A stretch of 64,000 nt of DNA from Candidatus Saccharimonadota bacterium (GCA_017515105.1 JAFWHO010000004.1:186001-250000), one strand, 5' to 3'. Shown: positions 44,469 through 54,037, numbered from the stretch's first letter. The notes: generated from the letters alone by a model not told the origin. Program-made: numbers and translations.

Positions 44469-45389
44469 AAGACTCCATTTGTTCATCCCGAGCGAGCGGA
44501 CGCGGGATTTGATTTCTAAGAGAGTAATTGTTTGGCTAAATACCTCTGGCGGGAGCTTAGACGCCTTCATGATATCTTCGCCGGAACGAAGCCCGTTGGC
44601 AATGGCCTGAAGAATGATTGTCTCTACATCGGTATCACCAATAAGATCTTGAATTTTTAGCTGTTTTTGCTTCTTGGTATATTCCTCGGGAAATAGCTCT
44701 CTTAAGATATCATCTGGCTCTGTATAGGGAAAAGCGCCCTGCTTGATTAACTTATTACACCCCTGAGAATAGGGGTTAGTAATGTTGCCGGGGACCGCGA
44801 AGACGGTTTTGCCCTGAGCCAGGGCATGAGTAGCAGTATTGAGGGAACCGGATTTTTCGGCAGCCTCTACAACCACCACGATATCCGAAAGACCGGAGAT
44901 GAGGCGGTTACGCTCCAAAAAACTGGTTCTCGTAAAAACCTTCGTGTCAGGGGCATATTCCGAGAGAATGGCGCCGTTTTTCTCAATAATTTCGCGGGCT
45001 AGGGGACGATGCGCGGTGGGATAAATCCGGTCAATCGGGGTACCGAGTATGGCTACTGTACGACCATTTGCCGCTAAACATCCCCTATGAGCAATGGAAT
45101 CTATCCCATAGGCTAGGCCAGATACGATTATTACCCCTTTCTTTGCGAGTTCGTAGGCCAGTTTATAGGCTACTTCTTCGCCGTATTTGGTATTATGACG
45201 CGACCCCACTATAGCTACGCTCTTTATTTGCCCCTGTTTTTTTGTTTTTGACATGTTTTCTGGCAGTTTACCACGAAAATACAATGTTTTAGGCTTAAGC
45301 GCAATAGCCTCTAACACCTCTGTGTATTTGTGTTCTAGGGGTGAGATTTGATTGATTTTTGTAAAAAAGTCTGTAAAAAGTGTTGACAT
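44463..45389 (-). CDS. dprA: DNA processing protein DprA
   Basis: The RecA-loader for transforming single-stranded DNA. The Rossmann-type core has VAIVGSRHNTKYGEEVAY, VSGLAYGIDSIAHRGCL, TVAILGTPIDRIYP and SGSLNTATHALAQG. The C-terminal ~65 residues form a winged-helix-like domain. 308 aa from ATG 45389, chosen because AGGAGA precedes it; the longer frame to 45449 is rejected. A competence gene fits natural DNA uptake in this lineage. The + strand promoter of the adjacent ncRNA candidate overlaps its start codon. Confidence 0.93.
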   Translation of the reverse strand: MSTLFTDFFTKINQISPLEHKYTEVLEAIALKPKTLYFRGKLPENMSKTKKQGQIKSVAIVGSRHNTKYGEEVAYKLAYELAKKGVIIVSGLAYGIDSIAHRGCLAANGRTVAILGTPIDRIYPTAHRPLAREIIEKNGAILSEYAPDTKVFTRTSFLERNRLISGLSDIVVVVEAAEKSGSLNTATHALAQGKTVFAVPGNITNPYSQGCNKLIKQGAFPYTEPDDILRELFPEEYTKKQKQLKIQDLIGDTDVETIILQAIANGLRSGEDIMKASKLPPEVFSQTITLLEIKSRVRSLGMNKWSLL

Positions 45390-45411
45390 AGTTTCTCCTG
45401 TGTGATATAAT
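45383..45411 (+). promoter_or_regulatory. Consensus promoter overlapping the dprA start codon
   Basis: TTGACA 45383-45388, 17 nt, TATAAT 45406-45411 on the + strand, divergent from dprA; predicted start ~45418. Confidence 0.85.
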
Positions 45412-45417
45412 AAAGTC

Positions 45418-45727
45418 AGTTGGAGCTTGAAAAAAGCTCCACACCGCACCTAAATAATTAAAATTTTGGCTATACTACTTGTAGTGTAGCAGAAATTGCG
45501 AGCTTTTGAAACCCTTTCGACTTAAGAATTTCTTCATGGTTCTTAATGTTTATAAGTATTACCTCCACTTTGAAAGGATCATTTCGAAGGCTTAGCAATC
45601 CCTCTAACCGGCGGGCCCCTAGATGTGTGAGGTGGGCTATCGCTCCGGGGGTTACCCGGTAATAAAAGGAAGCGTTAGAGGGCCAAAATACCCTCAGGTG
45701 ATGCCCACCCTTACCTGAGGGTTTTTT
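45418..45727 (+). ncRNA. Candidate ~310-nt structured RNA between dprA and topA
   Basis: Consensus promoter, then consecutive stems: TGGAGCTT (45421-45428) with AAGCTCCA (45434-45441) at the start site; GCTATACT (45469-45476) with AGTGTAGC (45483-45490); AGCTTTTGAAA (45501-45511) with TTTCGAAGGCT (45582-45592), enclosing TTAAGAA/TTCTTAA; CCCTCTAAC (45600-45608) with GTTAGAGGG (45674-45682), enclosing a GC-rich domain; terminator ACCCTCAGG/CCTGAGGGT (45690-45722) with T6. No ORF with a ribosome binding site. It lacks the SRP RNA GGAAG tetraloop core; 6S-like folding cannot be excluded. Confidence 0.65.
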
Positions 45728-45774
45728 GACGCTTTAAACTGCTTATGCTTGACCGTTATGTTATCATAATATAT

Positions 45775-48132
45775 ATGGCAAAAAACTTAGTGATAGTAGA
45801 GAGCCCGGCGAAGGCACATACGATCGAGAAATATCTTGGGTCGGATTTTAAAGTGTTGGCGTCAGTGGGGCATATTAGAAAAGACACCAAGGTGGATAAA
45901 TCTACTTTTGATGTGACCTACGAAATTGATCCGGGGCACAAATCTATTATTACTGAGCTCAAGAAAGAAGCAAAAAACGCTGACAAAATCTGGCTCGCAA
46001 CTGATGAAGACCGCGAAGGAGAGTCTATTTCTTGGCACCTATTGGAAGTTTTGGATTTACCAAAAAACACAGCGCGTATTACTTTTCACGAAATTACAAA
46101 GTCGGCACTTGAAGATGCTATTAAGAATCCGCGCGCGGTAGATATGGATATGGTGTCGTCGCAACAAGCGCGCCAGACTTTGGATATGCTAGTTGGTTAT
46201 GATTTGTCTGATATTGTAAGGCGCAAAGTCCCGGGTGCGATTTCGGCCGGGCGCGTGCAGTCGCCGGCATTACGCCTCATCGTGGAGCGCGAGAAGGAAA
46301 TTGAGAAATTTGACTCTAAATTCAGTTTTAAAGTGACCGGAAAATTTGCTAAAGACAAGGCTGATTTTGACGCCGCCCTAGAAGGCGCCCAACCAGAATC
46401 CGAAGAGAAAGCCAAGATTTTGCTTGAGGAACTCTGTGGCGCTAAATTCTTGGTGGATGACGTTGAAGAAGCCGAGGGAAGCAAAGCGAATCCGGTACCA
46501 TTTACGACCGCGGCTCTCCAAATTGAGGCAAACAGCAAACTTGGGTTCTCATCCCGCACGACGATGAGCGCGGCGCAAGGCTTGTATCAGGCTGGTCTCA
46601 TCACTTATCATAGAACGGACTCCTTGAACCTTTCTACGCAAGCGGTTTCGTCTATAGCGAAATATATTGAAGGGGAATTTGGTAAAGAATACCTTAAAGT
46701 CCGGCATTTTAAGACCAAGGATGCCCAGGCGCAAGAAGCGCACGAAGCAATTCGCCCAACTGATATCACCAAGACTGCGGCAGGAAAAAATGACTACGAA
46801 AAACGGCTTTATCGCTTGATTTGGGCTCGCACAGTGGCAACCCAAATGGCAAACGCGAAAATCGCCAAGACCACCATTCGTATAAAGCCTGAAAATGCCG
46901 CAAAAGAGGCGAATCAGGGCTTCATTGCGAAGGGCGAGGTGGTGATTTTCGATGGTTTTCTTAGGGTTTATGGGAAGAGTAAAGAACTGGAGTTACCGAA
47001 GGTTAAGAAAGGCGACTATTTGGACCTTCTTAGCTTGGTGGCGAAGCAAGCTTTTGCGAAACCGCCAGCTCGCTATACTGAAGGTTCCTTGGTAAAGAAA
47101 TTGGAAGAACTCGGCATCGGACGCCCATCCACCTACGCTTCAATTATGACCGCCATTCAGGCTCGTAAATACGTCGAGAAGGGTGAGTCAGAAGGCCAGG
47201 AGCGCGAGGTTGTGGAGCTTTCAATCAAGCCGGGGGCGTCGAACGAGGTTCAGCGCGAAGTGGTCAAAGAAAAATACGGCGCGAATAAGGGCAAGTTACT
47301 TCCAACGCCAATTGGCGAGCTAGTTTCGGGGTTCCTAACCGATAATTTCAAGAACATCGTGGATTATAAATTTACTGCCAACATCGAAAAAGATTTGGAT
47401 CTTGTAGCAGAAGCAAAGTTAGAGCGCGTAAAGATGCTAAAAGACTTCTATGGGCCGTTTCGCGATACGGTACTCGTAGCCAACGGAGTAGAACGCTATA
47501 ATAATTCCAAACTTCTCGGTCACCACCCAGACAATGGCAAGCCAATTTATGCCAAAGTTGGCAAAAACGGCGGATTTATCCAGTTGGGTGACAACGAGAA
47601 GGAGGCAGGTGAGAAACCAAGATTTGCACCACTACCGAAGCGAAAATCAGTAAAAACTGTGACCTTAGAGCAAGCCTTGAAACAACTGGCTTTGCCGGCG
47701 CTCCCGAGAGAACTAGGCAAAGCACCGGATGGAGCGATGCTGATTGCCGCAAACGGGCCATTCGGACCATATCTTAAAGGTGGCAAATATAATATACCGA
47801 TGAAAGACTACGACCCCTATACGGTGACGTTTGAGGAAGCCTTGCCGCTTTATCAAAAGAAACTTGATTCTATGGTAGCCGATTGGGGCGATGTACAGAT
47901 TATTATTGGCGCCTACGGCCCATATGTAAAAGGTCCGGGCCGCAGAAATAATGTCAAAATCCCGAAAGATGTAGATCCTAAGACCATAACCGAGGAAGCA
48001 GCCCGCAAGATGCTTGAAGAAAAGCCTAAAACCACACGCCGCGGTGCGAGAGGCGGCAGGAAAAAAGCAGCTACGAAGAAAACTGCCACGAAAAAGACAG
48101 CTACAAAGAAAAAATCCACCGCAAAAAAGTAG
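45775..48132 (+). CDS. topA: DNA topoisomerase I
   Basis: Type IA topoisomerase that relaxes negative supercoils. 785 aa. TOPRIM domain at the N-terminus (LVIVESPAKAHTIEKYLG; ATDEDREGESISWHL with the DxDxE metal motif), and the active Tyr in LITYHRTDSLNLS (family usually YMRTDS). Two C-terminal repeats of the GxKYNIP/YGPYVKG type lack the Cys zinc fingers. The tail is an AATKKTATKK Lys/Thr repeat. ATG 45775 is chosen over 45745 because MAKNLVIVESPAK is the family N-terminus; the start is close to a weak -10, nearly leaderless. Confidence 0.96.
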   Translation: MAKNLVIVESPAKAHTIEKYLGSDFKVLASVGHIRKDTKVDKSTFDVTYEIDPGHKSIITELKKEAKNADKIWLATDEDREGESISWHLLEVLDLPKNTARITFHEITKSALEDAIKNPRAVDMDMVSSQQARQTLDMLVGYDLSDIVRRKVPGAISAGRVQSPALRLIVEREKEIEKFDSKFSFKVTGKFAKDKADFDAALEGAQPESEEKAKILLEELCGAKFLVDDVEEAEGSKANPVPFTTAALQIEANSKLGFSSRTTMSAAQGLYQAGLITYHRTDSLNLSTQAVSSIAKYIEGEFGKEYLKVRHFKTKDAQAQEAHEAIRPTDITKTAAGKNDYEKRLYRLIWARTVATQMANAKIAKTTIRIKPENAAKEANQGFIAKGEVVIFDGFLRVYGKSKELELPKVKKGDYLDLLSLVAKQAFAKPPARYTEGSLVKKLEELGIGRPSTYASIMTAIQARKYVEKGESEGQEREVVELSIKPGASNEVQREVVKEKYGANKGKLLPTPIGELVSGFLTDNFKNIVDYKFTANIEKDLDLVAEAKLERVKMLKDFYGPFRDTVLVANGVERYNNSKLLGHHPDNGKPIYAKVGKNGGFIQLGDNEKEAGEKPRFAPLPKRKSVKTVTLEQALKQLALPALPRELGKAPDGAMLIAANGPFGPYLKGGKYNIPMKDYDPYTVTFEEALPLYQKKLDSMVADWGDVQIIIGAYGPYVKGPGRRNNVKIPKDVDPKTITEEAARKMLEEKPKTTRRGARGGRKKAATKKTATKKTATKKKSTAKK

Positions 48133-48200
48133 ACGAGAATTTAGGCAGCTTATTGCCCCAAATTACTGGCTTTACCTCTGGTAATAGCTACTACAATATA

Positions 48201-48234
48201 ATATGGTGACAAAACAATTATTTCACCATTTTTT
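48201..48234 (+). terminator. topA terminator
   Basis: ATGGTGA (48203-48209) pairs with TTCACCAT (48222-48229), followed by T6. Confidence 0.75.
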
Positions 48235-48320
48235 AGTGGTTATGTTTATGTTTTTAATATTATTTTTTATTTTTGTAAAAAGTGTGGTACAATATAAGTG
48301 AGATAAATGATAATTCGTAG

Positions 48321-48349
48321 TTGACACAAAGTAAATACTATGATATTAT
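48321..48349 (+). promoter_or_regulatory. Promoter of the sigma4/HARE-HTH gene
   Basis: TTGACA 48321-48326, 17 nt, TATTAT 48344-48349; ~40-nt leader with AAAGAAAGG. Confidence 0.75.
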
Positions 48350-48396
48350 ATGTAAAATTGATAATATTAACTGGGGTGGATTAAAGAAAGGTATCG

Positions 48397-49425
48397 ATGG
48401 AACAAAACGCCGAAATCCTCAAAAAAGCAATACGTGGCAGTTTGAAAATTATCGAACAAGACCGCGAAAAAGAAATCATCTCCCGTCGTTTCGGACTGAC
48501 TGGCAGGAAAGAAACCTTGGAGCAGATTGGCGAAATGTTGTCGATCACAAGAGAAAGAGTCAGGCAGCTAGAGAAAGCGATTCTAATTAGGTTGCAAATT
48601 GCGGCAGAAGAGGGGCAAATCCCAGAACTCGCTCCGGCCGAAAAGCTATTAATTCGCAATCTAACGGAAATGGGGAGAATTGCCAAGACATCCGCTCTCG
48701 CCGATAAGGTGTACGGGCGCAAAACCACCGCGTCTGAGAGGACCGGTATTACTTTTATTGCCACCTTTTCAAAGAGTTTAACTATTATTGAAGAGAACGA
48801 TAAATATTATGGCGCAATCGGCATTGCCGACTACGGTAATAGCTTAGATGTCCGAATTAAGGTTGACGAAATTGTGAAAGTAATTCGCGAAAATAAGCAG
48901 CCGATGACGATCGAAGAACTGGACGAAAAATTGAACTACGAACACCCAGATCATATCAAGGCTATTGCTTCTGTTTCGAAATTACTCTCGACTTTGAACG
49001 GCCTTTGGGGTCTTGCTAAATGGCCTTCAGTCAACCCGAAAAATATCCGTGACAAAATTTTCGTGATTCTTGAAGCTCACAAGGAGCCAATGCACTTCTC
49101 TGACATCGCAAAAGAGATCAAAGAATCTAATTTCAAGCGTAAAAATGTCACCGTGCAGGCGATCCACAATGAGTTAATCAAGGATAGCCGTTTCGTATTA
49201 ATTGGAAGAGGAATTTATGCACTTTCGAGCTGGGGTTATAAGAAGGGAACTATCTCTGACATAATCCGTTCGATCCTGGAGAAATCCGAAACACCGCTAA
49301 GCCGCGAAGAAATCGTGAAGCAGGTGTTGAAGATGCGCAAAGTGAAAGAGACGACCGTATTACTTAACTTGCAAAATAAGAAATTGTTTAAGAAAGTTGA
49401 CAAGAATTTATATACTCTCGTTTAA
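48397..49425 (+). CDS. Sigma-70 region 4-like protein fused to HARE-HTH domains
   Basis: 342 aa. Residues ~25-66 match sigma-70 region 4 (ISRRFGLTGRKETLEQIGEM then ITRERVRQLEKAI), the helix-turn-helix that reads -35 boxes, but no region 2 is present. After a linker there are three winged-helix repeats resembling HARE-HTH/RNA polymerase delta domains (VRIKVDEIVKVIRENKQPMT; AHKEPMHFSDIAKEIKES; SETPLSREEIVKQVLKM). It could be an RNA polymerase-associated regulator and not a full sigma factor. It lies directly before the coupling ATPase. Confidence 0.78.
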   Translation: MEQNAEILKKAIRGSLKIIEQDREKEIISRRFGLTGRKETLEQIGEMLSITRERVRQLEKAILIRLQIAAEEGQIPELAPAEKLLIRNLTEMGRIAKTSALADKVYGRKTTASERTGITFIATFSKSLTIIEENDKYYGAIGIADYGNSLDVRIKVDEIVKVIRENKQPMTIEELDEKLNYEHPDHIKAIASVSKLLSTLNGLWGLAKWPSVNPKNIRDKIFVILEAHKEPMHFSDIAKEIKESNFKRKNVTVQAIHNELIKDSRFVLIGRGIYALSSWGYKKGTISDIIRSILEKSETPLSREEIVKQVLKMRKVKETTVLLNLQNKKLFKKVDKNLYTLV

Positions 49426-49459
49426 TCCGCTCCAGAAAAAAGTGTGATAGAATAATATT

Positions 49460-52400
49460 ATGGATGCGATTATACATTTCGTTTTAATGCCGATTTTCTG
49501 GATACCGGTAGTGGGTGGGCTTGCCTATTTGACTTACAGGAATTACAAAAAGCTAAACAAGCTAAAGGTACTAAATGTTGATTCGGTGCTTCTCATGCTC
49601 GAGATCCCGAAAACTAACGACAAAAAAGAGCTTGCAGCTGAGCAGCTTTTTGCTAGTCTTCATGGTATTTTGCGCGACAAAAGGGAGCTAAAGAATTCCG
49701 GCGGTGTGCAAGAACATTTGTCTTTCGAAATCGTAGCGACGACCGGGCAAATCAGGTTTTATGTGTGGGTGCCAAAAGTTTTGCAAAGTTTCGTAGAGGG
49801 ACAAATCTATTCGCAGTATCCGACCGTACAGATTTACAAGATGAATGAAGACTACGTGGATGATCGCACAAAATATCCGGTTTGCTATTCAACGGAGCTC
49901 GGACTAGTTGATAATGAAGCATTACCGATTAAGACGTTTGAAAACTTTGAGGTAGATCCGTTAGCTGGTATCACTGGTACGCTGGCTAAGCTTAATCCTG
50001 ACAATACCGAAGAATTGTGGGTTCAGATTTTAACTCGCCCGATTCCGGACGATTGGCACAAGGACACGACTGATAAATGGATCAAGAGAATTAAATCTGG
50101 GTCTAAATCTTTGTTTTCGGGAAGTGGGATTGACTGGTCTTGGATATCAGAAGTCTTCTTAGCTCTATTTCGTCCGCCAGCCGGAGGAACTGATTCTGAG
50201 GTTAAAATAGAACTATCTGAGCGCGACAAAAATCGCATCGCTAAGGCCGAGGAGAAGGCTACTAAGCTGGGTTACGAGGTCAAAATTCGCCTGGTTTATC
50301 TTGGGCAAAACGAAGCAGATGCGAAGCTCAATATGCAGGCGCTCGTCGGTACTTTCAAGCAGTACAACTCGACCAACCTCAATGGTTTCCGGCAGCTTGG
50401 TGGCAGCTTTAATAAAGACGACCTCGATGCATACAAAATGCGCCAATTCTCCAATCGTGGCTTTATTCTAAATATTTCGGAGCTGGCCAGTGTTTATCAT
50501 TTGCCACATACTTCGGTGGAAACACCAAATATCGTTTGGGCGTCATCGAAGACAGCTGAGCCACCAGCCAAATTACCAACTATAACTGGAGATCCTAAGA
50601 CCGATGAGAATATTTCCGCCTTTGGTCTAACGAATTTCCGTGGAATCAACCACCAGTTTGGTTTGCTCCGAAAGGATCGTTCGCGTCACGTATATATTAT
50701 TGGTCAAACCGGGGCAGGGAAAAGCGGTCTTCTAGAACTAATGGCGCTTTCTGATGTGTTTTATAATCAAGGTTATTGCATCATCGATCCGCATGGCGAT
50801 TTCGCGATCGACAACCTACGTTTCGTGCCAGAATCCAGGATTAAAGACGTGGTTTATTTCAACCCGGCAGACACTGCTTTCCCTGTTGCGTTTAACCCGC
50901 TCGAGGTATCAGACCCAGCTAAGAAACCGAATATCTGTTCTGAGGTAATTGGCGTTTTGAAGCGTATGTTCGGCGATTCTTGGGGCCCTAGGCTTGAACA
51001 TATTTTGAGATATACCCTACTGGCGCTTCTCGACCGCCCTTCAACGACACTGCTTGACATTTCAAGACTTCTGACCGACAAGGATTTCCGTAAAGAGACT
51101 TTGGAATACTGCCAGGACGTCACGGTTTTGCAGTTCTGGAAACACGAATTCGGTCAATGGAACGAGAAACAAGTCAACGAGTCAATCGCACCGGTCCTTA
51201 ACAAGGTGGGCGCCTTCACGGCTAACCCGATCATCCGTAATATTATTGGTCAAGAAAAATCTTCCTTTGATATCCGTAAAATCATGGATGAGGGGAAAAT
51301 CTTGGTCGTTAATTTATCCAAAGGTTTAATCGGCGAGGATAATGCAGGGATTCTAGGGTCATTCCTCGTTACCAAGGTACAACTTGCGGCGATGTCACGC
51401 TCCGATATTGATAGAATCGAAGACAGACGCCCGTTCTATCTTTACGTAGATGAGTTCCAGAACTTCGCGACGGAGTCATTCTCGGTGATTCTATCTGAGG
51501 CTCGTAAGTATGGTCTTAACCTTACTGTGGCCAACCAGTATGTTGCTCAGATGACTGACACCGTTCGCGATGCAGTGTTTGGTAACGTGGGTACGACTAT
51601 TTCGTTCCGCGTCTCGGCGGACGACGCACCGGTGCTAGTCAAACAATTTGAGCCAACCTTTGAAGAGTCTGACATTATCCAACTTAATAATCGTCACTTT
51701 ATTATTTCAATGATTATCAACGGTGAGAAAGTGCCGGCCTTCTCTGCTACGACGTTACAAATTCCGAATACTCCAGCAGATAACTTTGACGCCATCGTGG
51801 CGCATTCTCGCGAGTATTTCGCTCGCCCAAGGCTGGAAGTTGAGAAAGAAATCCGCGAGACAATTGAACAGTCTGAGAAGTACAAGCGCGAGCTATCTGA
51901 CTCTGGTAGGCAACCTGAACCCAAACTAGTCATAGACACTAACGAAAAACCCGTATTTAGGCCCGTAAATACGGAGGACGGTCCTAAACGCTCTCGCGAC
52001 AATGGTTTCTCTATCCATCCCGAACATAAACCGAACGTAAGGTTTGTGCCTACACCGCAAGCCGATCTCCGTAAATCGGGTCTCAGCCCGAACGCCGCCG
52101 AAGGTAAAGAGCGACTAGGATTAAAGGATCTAGCTAAACTAGTAGGAGCGCAGGGAATCGATGACTCTCTTGAAGAAAAGGGAAAGAGTGCTCCTAAACA
52201 TAAGGTCAACAACAAGAAAACTGCTAATAGGGCAAATGATAATGCCTTCAATAAGACCGCTGATAAGGCCATAGACAAGCCAGCCGATAAACCGTCCAAG
52301 AACAAAAAACGTAACGCCAAAAAGCGTGACGCAGCCGCTAGGAAAGGGAAAAAGCAATCTGAGAAATCCTCAGAAACTCCCGTAGTTCCCCCTGATGAGG

Positions 52401-52651
52401 CCAAAAAAACTCCTGTAAAGACTGGTAAGACCCCTGTTAAGACTGCTCCCACCCATGACACCTCTGTTTCTGGTGACAAAAATGGTGTAGTTCCCGCCCC
52501 TGTTCGCCCAGAGGTAGAATATCAGGAAAAAGACACTATCTCGATCCACCCGTCACACCACCCTCTACCCCTGTCCACCCCTGTTAAAAGGACTGAGGAC
52601 TTCGCCGACAAAGATAATTCAGTAGACGGATTTTTAAGCATTAAGCACTAA
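49460..52651 (+). CDS. VirD4/TraG-type coupling ATPase (T4SS-like) with long disordered tail
   Basis: 1063 aa. One TM at residues ~7-25. A ~350-residue N-terminal domain is followed by Walker A (IIGQTGAGKSGLLELMAL, ~residues 415-430), IDPHGDF, the helical insert (ILRYTLLALLDRP) and Walker B (FYLYVDEFQNFATESF) with TVANQYVAQM downstream, typical of TraG/VirD4 and DUF87-like ATPases. From ~residue 800 the tail is Lys/Pro/Thr-rich and low complexity (KTPVKTGKTPVKT). It probably moves DNA or protein across the envelope. Leaderless: TAGAAT 49448-49453, ATG 49460. Confidence 0.88.
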   Translation: MDAIIHFVLMPIFWIPVVGGLAYLTYRNYKKLNKLKVLNVDSVLLMLEIPKTNDKKELAAEQLFASLHGILRDKRELKNSGGVQEHLSFEIVATTGQIRFYVWVPKVLQSFVEGQIYSQYPTVQIYKMNEDYVDDRTKYPVCYSTELGLVDNEALPIKTFENFEVDPLAGITGTLAKLNPDNTEELWVQILTRPIPDDWHKDTTDKWIKRIKSGSKSLFSGSGIDWSWISEVFLALFRPPAGGTDSEVKIELSERDKNRIAKAEEKATKLGYEVKIRLVYLGQNEADAKLNMQALVGTFKQYNSTNLNGFRQLGGSFNKDDLDAYKMRQFSNRGFILNISELASVYHLPHTSVETPNIVWASSKTAEPPAKLPTITGDPKTDENISAFGLTNFRGINHQFGLLRKDRSRHVYIIGQTGAGKSGLLELMALSDVFYNQGYCIIDPHGDFAIDNLRFVPESRIKDVVYFNPADTAFPVAFNPLEVSDPAKKPNICSEVIGVLKRMFGDSWGPRLEHILRYTLLALLDRPSTTLLDISRLLTDKDFRKETLEYCQDVTVLQFWKHEFGQWNEKQVNESIAPVLNKVGAFTANPIIRNIIGQEKSSFDIRKIMDEGKILVVNLSKGLIGEDNAGILGSFLVTKVQLAAMSRSDIDRIEDRRPFYLYVDEFQNFATESFSVILSEARKYGLNLTVANQYVAQMTDTVRDAVFGNVGTTISFRVSADDAPVLVKQFEPTFEESDIIQLNNRHFIISMIINGEKVPAFSATTLQIPNTPADNFDAIVAHSREYFARPRLEVEKEIRETIEQSEKYKRELSDSGRQPEPKLVIDTNEKPVFRPVNTEDGPKRSRDNGFSIHPEHKPNVRFVPTPQADLRKSGLSPNAAEGKERLGLKDLAKLVGAQGIDDSLEEKGKSAPKHKVNNKKTANRANDNAFNKTADKAIDKPADKPSKNKKRNAKKRDAAARKGKKQSEKSSETPVVPPDEAKKTPVKTGKTPVKTAPTHDTSVSGDKNGVVPAPVRPEVEYQEKDTISIHPSHHPLPLSTPVKRTEDFADKDNSVDGFLSIKH

Positions 52652-52687
52652 AAAACAGAAATAAAAGGAAAGAGCCAGAATTTAAAA

Positions 52688-52719
52688 AGGCCTTGGCAAA
52701 AAAATGAACGCCAAGGCCT
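52688..52719 (-). terminator. Hairpin with T-run on the minus strand
   Basis: AGGCCTTGGC (52688-52697) pairs with GCCAAGGCCT (52710-52719). The T-run (TTTTTAAA) follows on the minus strand, so it would end transcripts coming from the dcw cluster; on the + strand there is only a hairpin. Confidence 0.6.
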
Positions 52720-52920
52720 GGATGTTTGTGGGTCTTTCTTCACATAGTTTTAACGTCGCACAATATGGATTTTAGGACATTACGCTTATGGTTAAAAGAC
52801 GGTTAAGTTATCGTCTTATATGGGGGTATATTTCTGGGTGGGCGGGAAATAACGCGTAATTATGATTTTAATGCTGGACGTGTGGCGTTATTATATAAAC
52901 TAAAACTGGCTTTTAATATG

Positions 52921-53156
52921 TAGCCAAATAAACAGGTCCGTAGAAAGGACTTGGCAGTTAGTGAATCCTACAAGACTCGTCAGATACTCGCGCCTTATGC
53001 AAACACTGGGTTCATTGATTTAATCGTCGAGAAAAGCCTTACTTGATCGAAGCGCGTTTAAGAAAGCACTCAGGGGGCGCTCGCATAACTGGAGTCTTGT
53101 AGGATTCACAACGGGCCAAATCATTTTTATTTTCTACGGACCTGTTTATTTAGCTA
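52921..53156. repeat. Large nested inverted repeat (possible long-hairpin RNA or MITE-like element)
   Basis: A 26-bp arm at 52921-52946 is complementary to 53131-53156 at 25 of 26 positions (core AAATAAACAGGTCCGTAGAA). Inside it, 18 bp GTGAATCCTACAAGACTC (52961-52978) pairs perfectly with 53092-53109. The ~110-nt apex holds no ORF. A weak TATAAA at 52894-52899 could drive a + transcript; from the minus strand it would lie in the dcw 3' UTR. No clear target-site duplication was seen. Confidence 0.6.
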
Positions 53157-53430
53157 CCCCTGTTAAATGTCGCTTTTTGTGGGTTTTTGGCCGGATTTTT
53201 GTCGATTTGACATTTCCCCACTTTATTTCCCTATTATGTGTTTTCCCCTGTTATTTTCTATATATTTCCCCACTTTATATATACGTCTTTCCTAAAAACC
53301 GAACTAAAACCGAACTGGAATAGGGCACTATTGGAATTAAATACCGGCCCTTTCCTACCCCTGTTGTGCCAGAGGTGGCCCGGCGTAGAAATTCTACCCC
53401 TGTTAATACAGGGGTGGTTTGGTTCCCTTT
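53157..53430. other. Repeat-rich AT-rich intergenic region at the end of the dcw cluster
   Basis: No credible gene. ATTTCCCCACTTTAT occurs twice (53212-53226 and 53264-53278). CCCCTGTT occurs at 53157, 53245, 53358 and 53397; the last forms the palindrome ACCCCTGTTAATACAGGGGT (53396-53415). AAAAACCGAAC is at 53294 and AAAACCGAAC at 53306. AAAAACCGAAC and CCCCTGTTA recur on the other side of the cluster (61163-61237). Confidence 0.6.
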
Positions 53431-54036
53431 TTAGCGCCAGAAGGCGCGGCCGTCGATGCGGACGTCGATGTATTCGAACTCGGTTTTTCCCTGTTCGGTG
53501 AGGTAGCGGAGCATGCGATCGGCGTCTTCAACAGATACGCCGGCGCCGCGGTCAGTGATCATTTTAAAGTAGCCATTGTAGCCGTCTAGGTAGAAGTGGA
53601 TCTCCCGGATGCTGCCGACTGGGATAACCGCCCTGATTGGCTTGTAGTCTTTTTCTTTGAAGGCGGTTTCGACCTGGCCGATGTATTCCTTCATGTGGCT
53701 AGTGATCTTGTCGTTGGATGACGAGGATTCGTCGACAATCTCAATGGTTGGGTTGTAAGTGACAACGTACTCGCTAGGAGCGGGGGCAGAAGAATCCCCT
53801 CCGCCGCTGACGAATGTAATGACTAGTACGACAACAACGGCGACAAACATAGCAAAAAGAATGATCGAAGTGGTGACCCGCAGGGTCTTTTTGTGCTTGT
53901 CTTTTTTGCGAGCAGCGGCGCGCTCGTTGGCTGTTTCTAAACGTTCGCGTTTAGCGCCAATAGTACGACCTTGCCTTAAGGTAGACTTCTTGTGCTCGCG
54001 GCGACTAACGAGTTTAGGCTGGCCACCCTCATTCAT
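53431..54036 (-). CDS. FtsQ/DivIB-like division protein
   Basis: 201 aa. A basic cytoplasmic N-terminus (SRREHKKSTLRQGRTIGAKR) and one TM at ~residues 54-76, then a ~120-residue extracellular domain without recognisable POTRA motifs (IRAVIPVGSIREIHFYLDGYNG...). It is the last gene of the dcw cluster, the position where ftsQ normally stands, directly after murG (1-nt gap). Assignment rests on topology and place; sequence similarity is weak. Confidence 0.5.
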   Translation of the reverse strand: MNEGGQPKLVSRREHKKSTLRQGRTIGAKRERLETANERAAARKKDKHKKTLRVTTSIILFAMFVAVVVVLVITFVSGGGDSSAPAPSEYVVTYNPTIEIVDESSSSNDKITSHMKEYIGQVETAFKEKDYKPIRAVIPVGSIREIHFYLDGYNGYFKMITDRGAGVSVEDADRMLRYLTEQGKTEFEYIDVRIDGRAFWR

Positions 54037-54037
54037 G

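Noticed and set aside
45418-45727. SRP (4.5S) RNA identity
   Set aside because: The conserved domain IV core around GGAAGGAAGCAG is absent.
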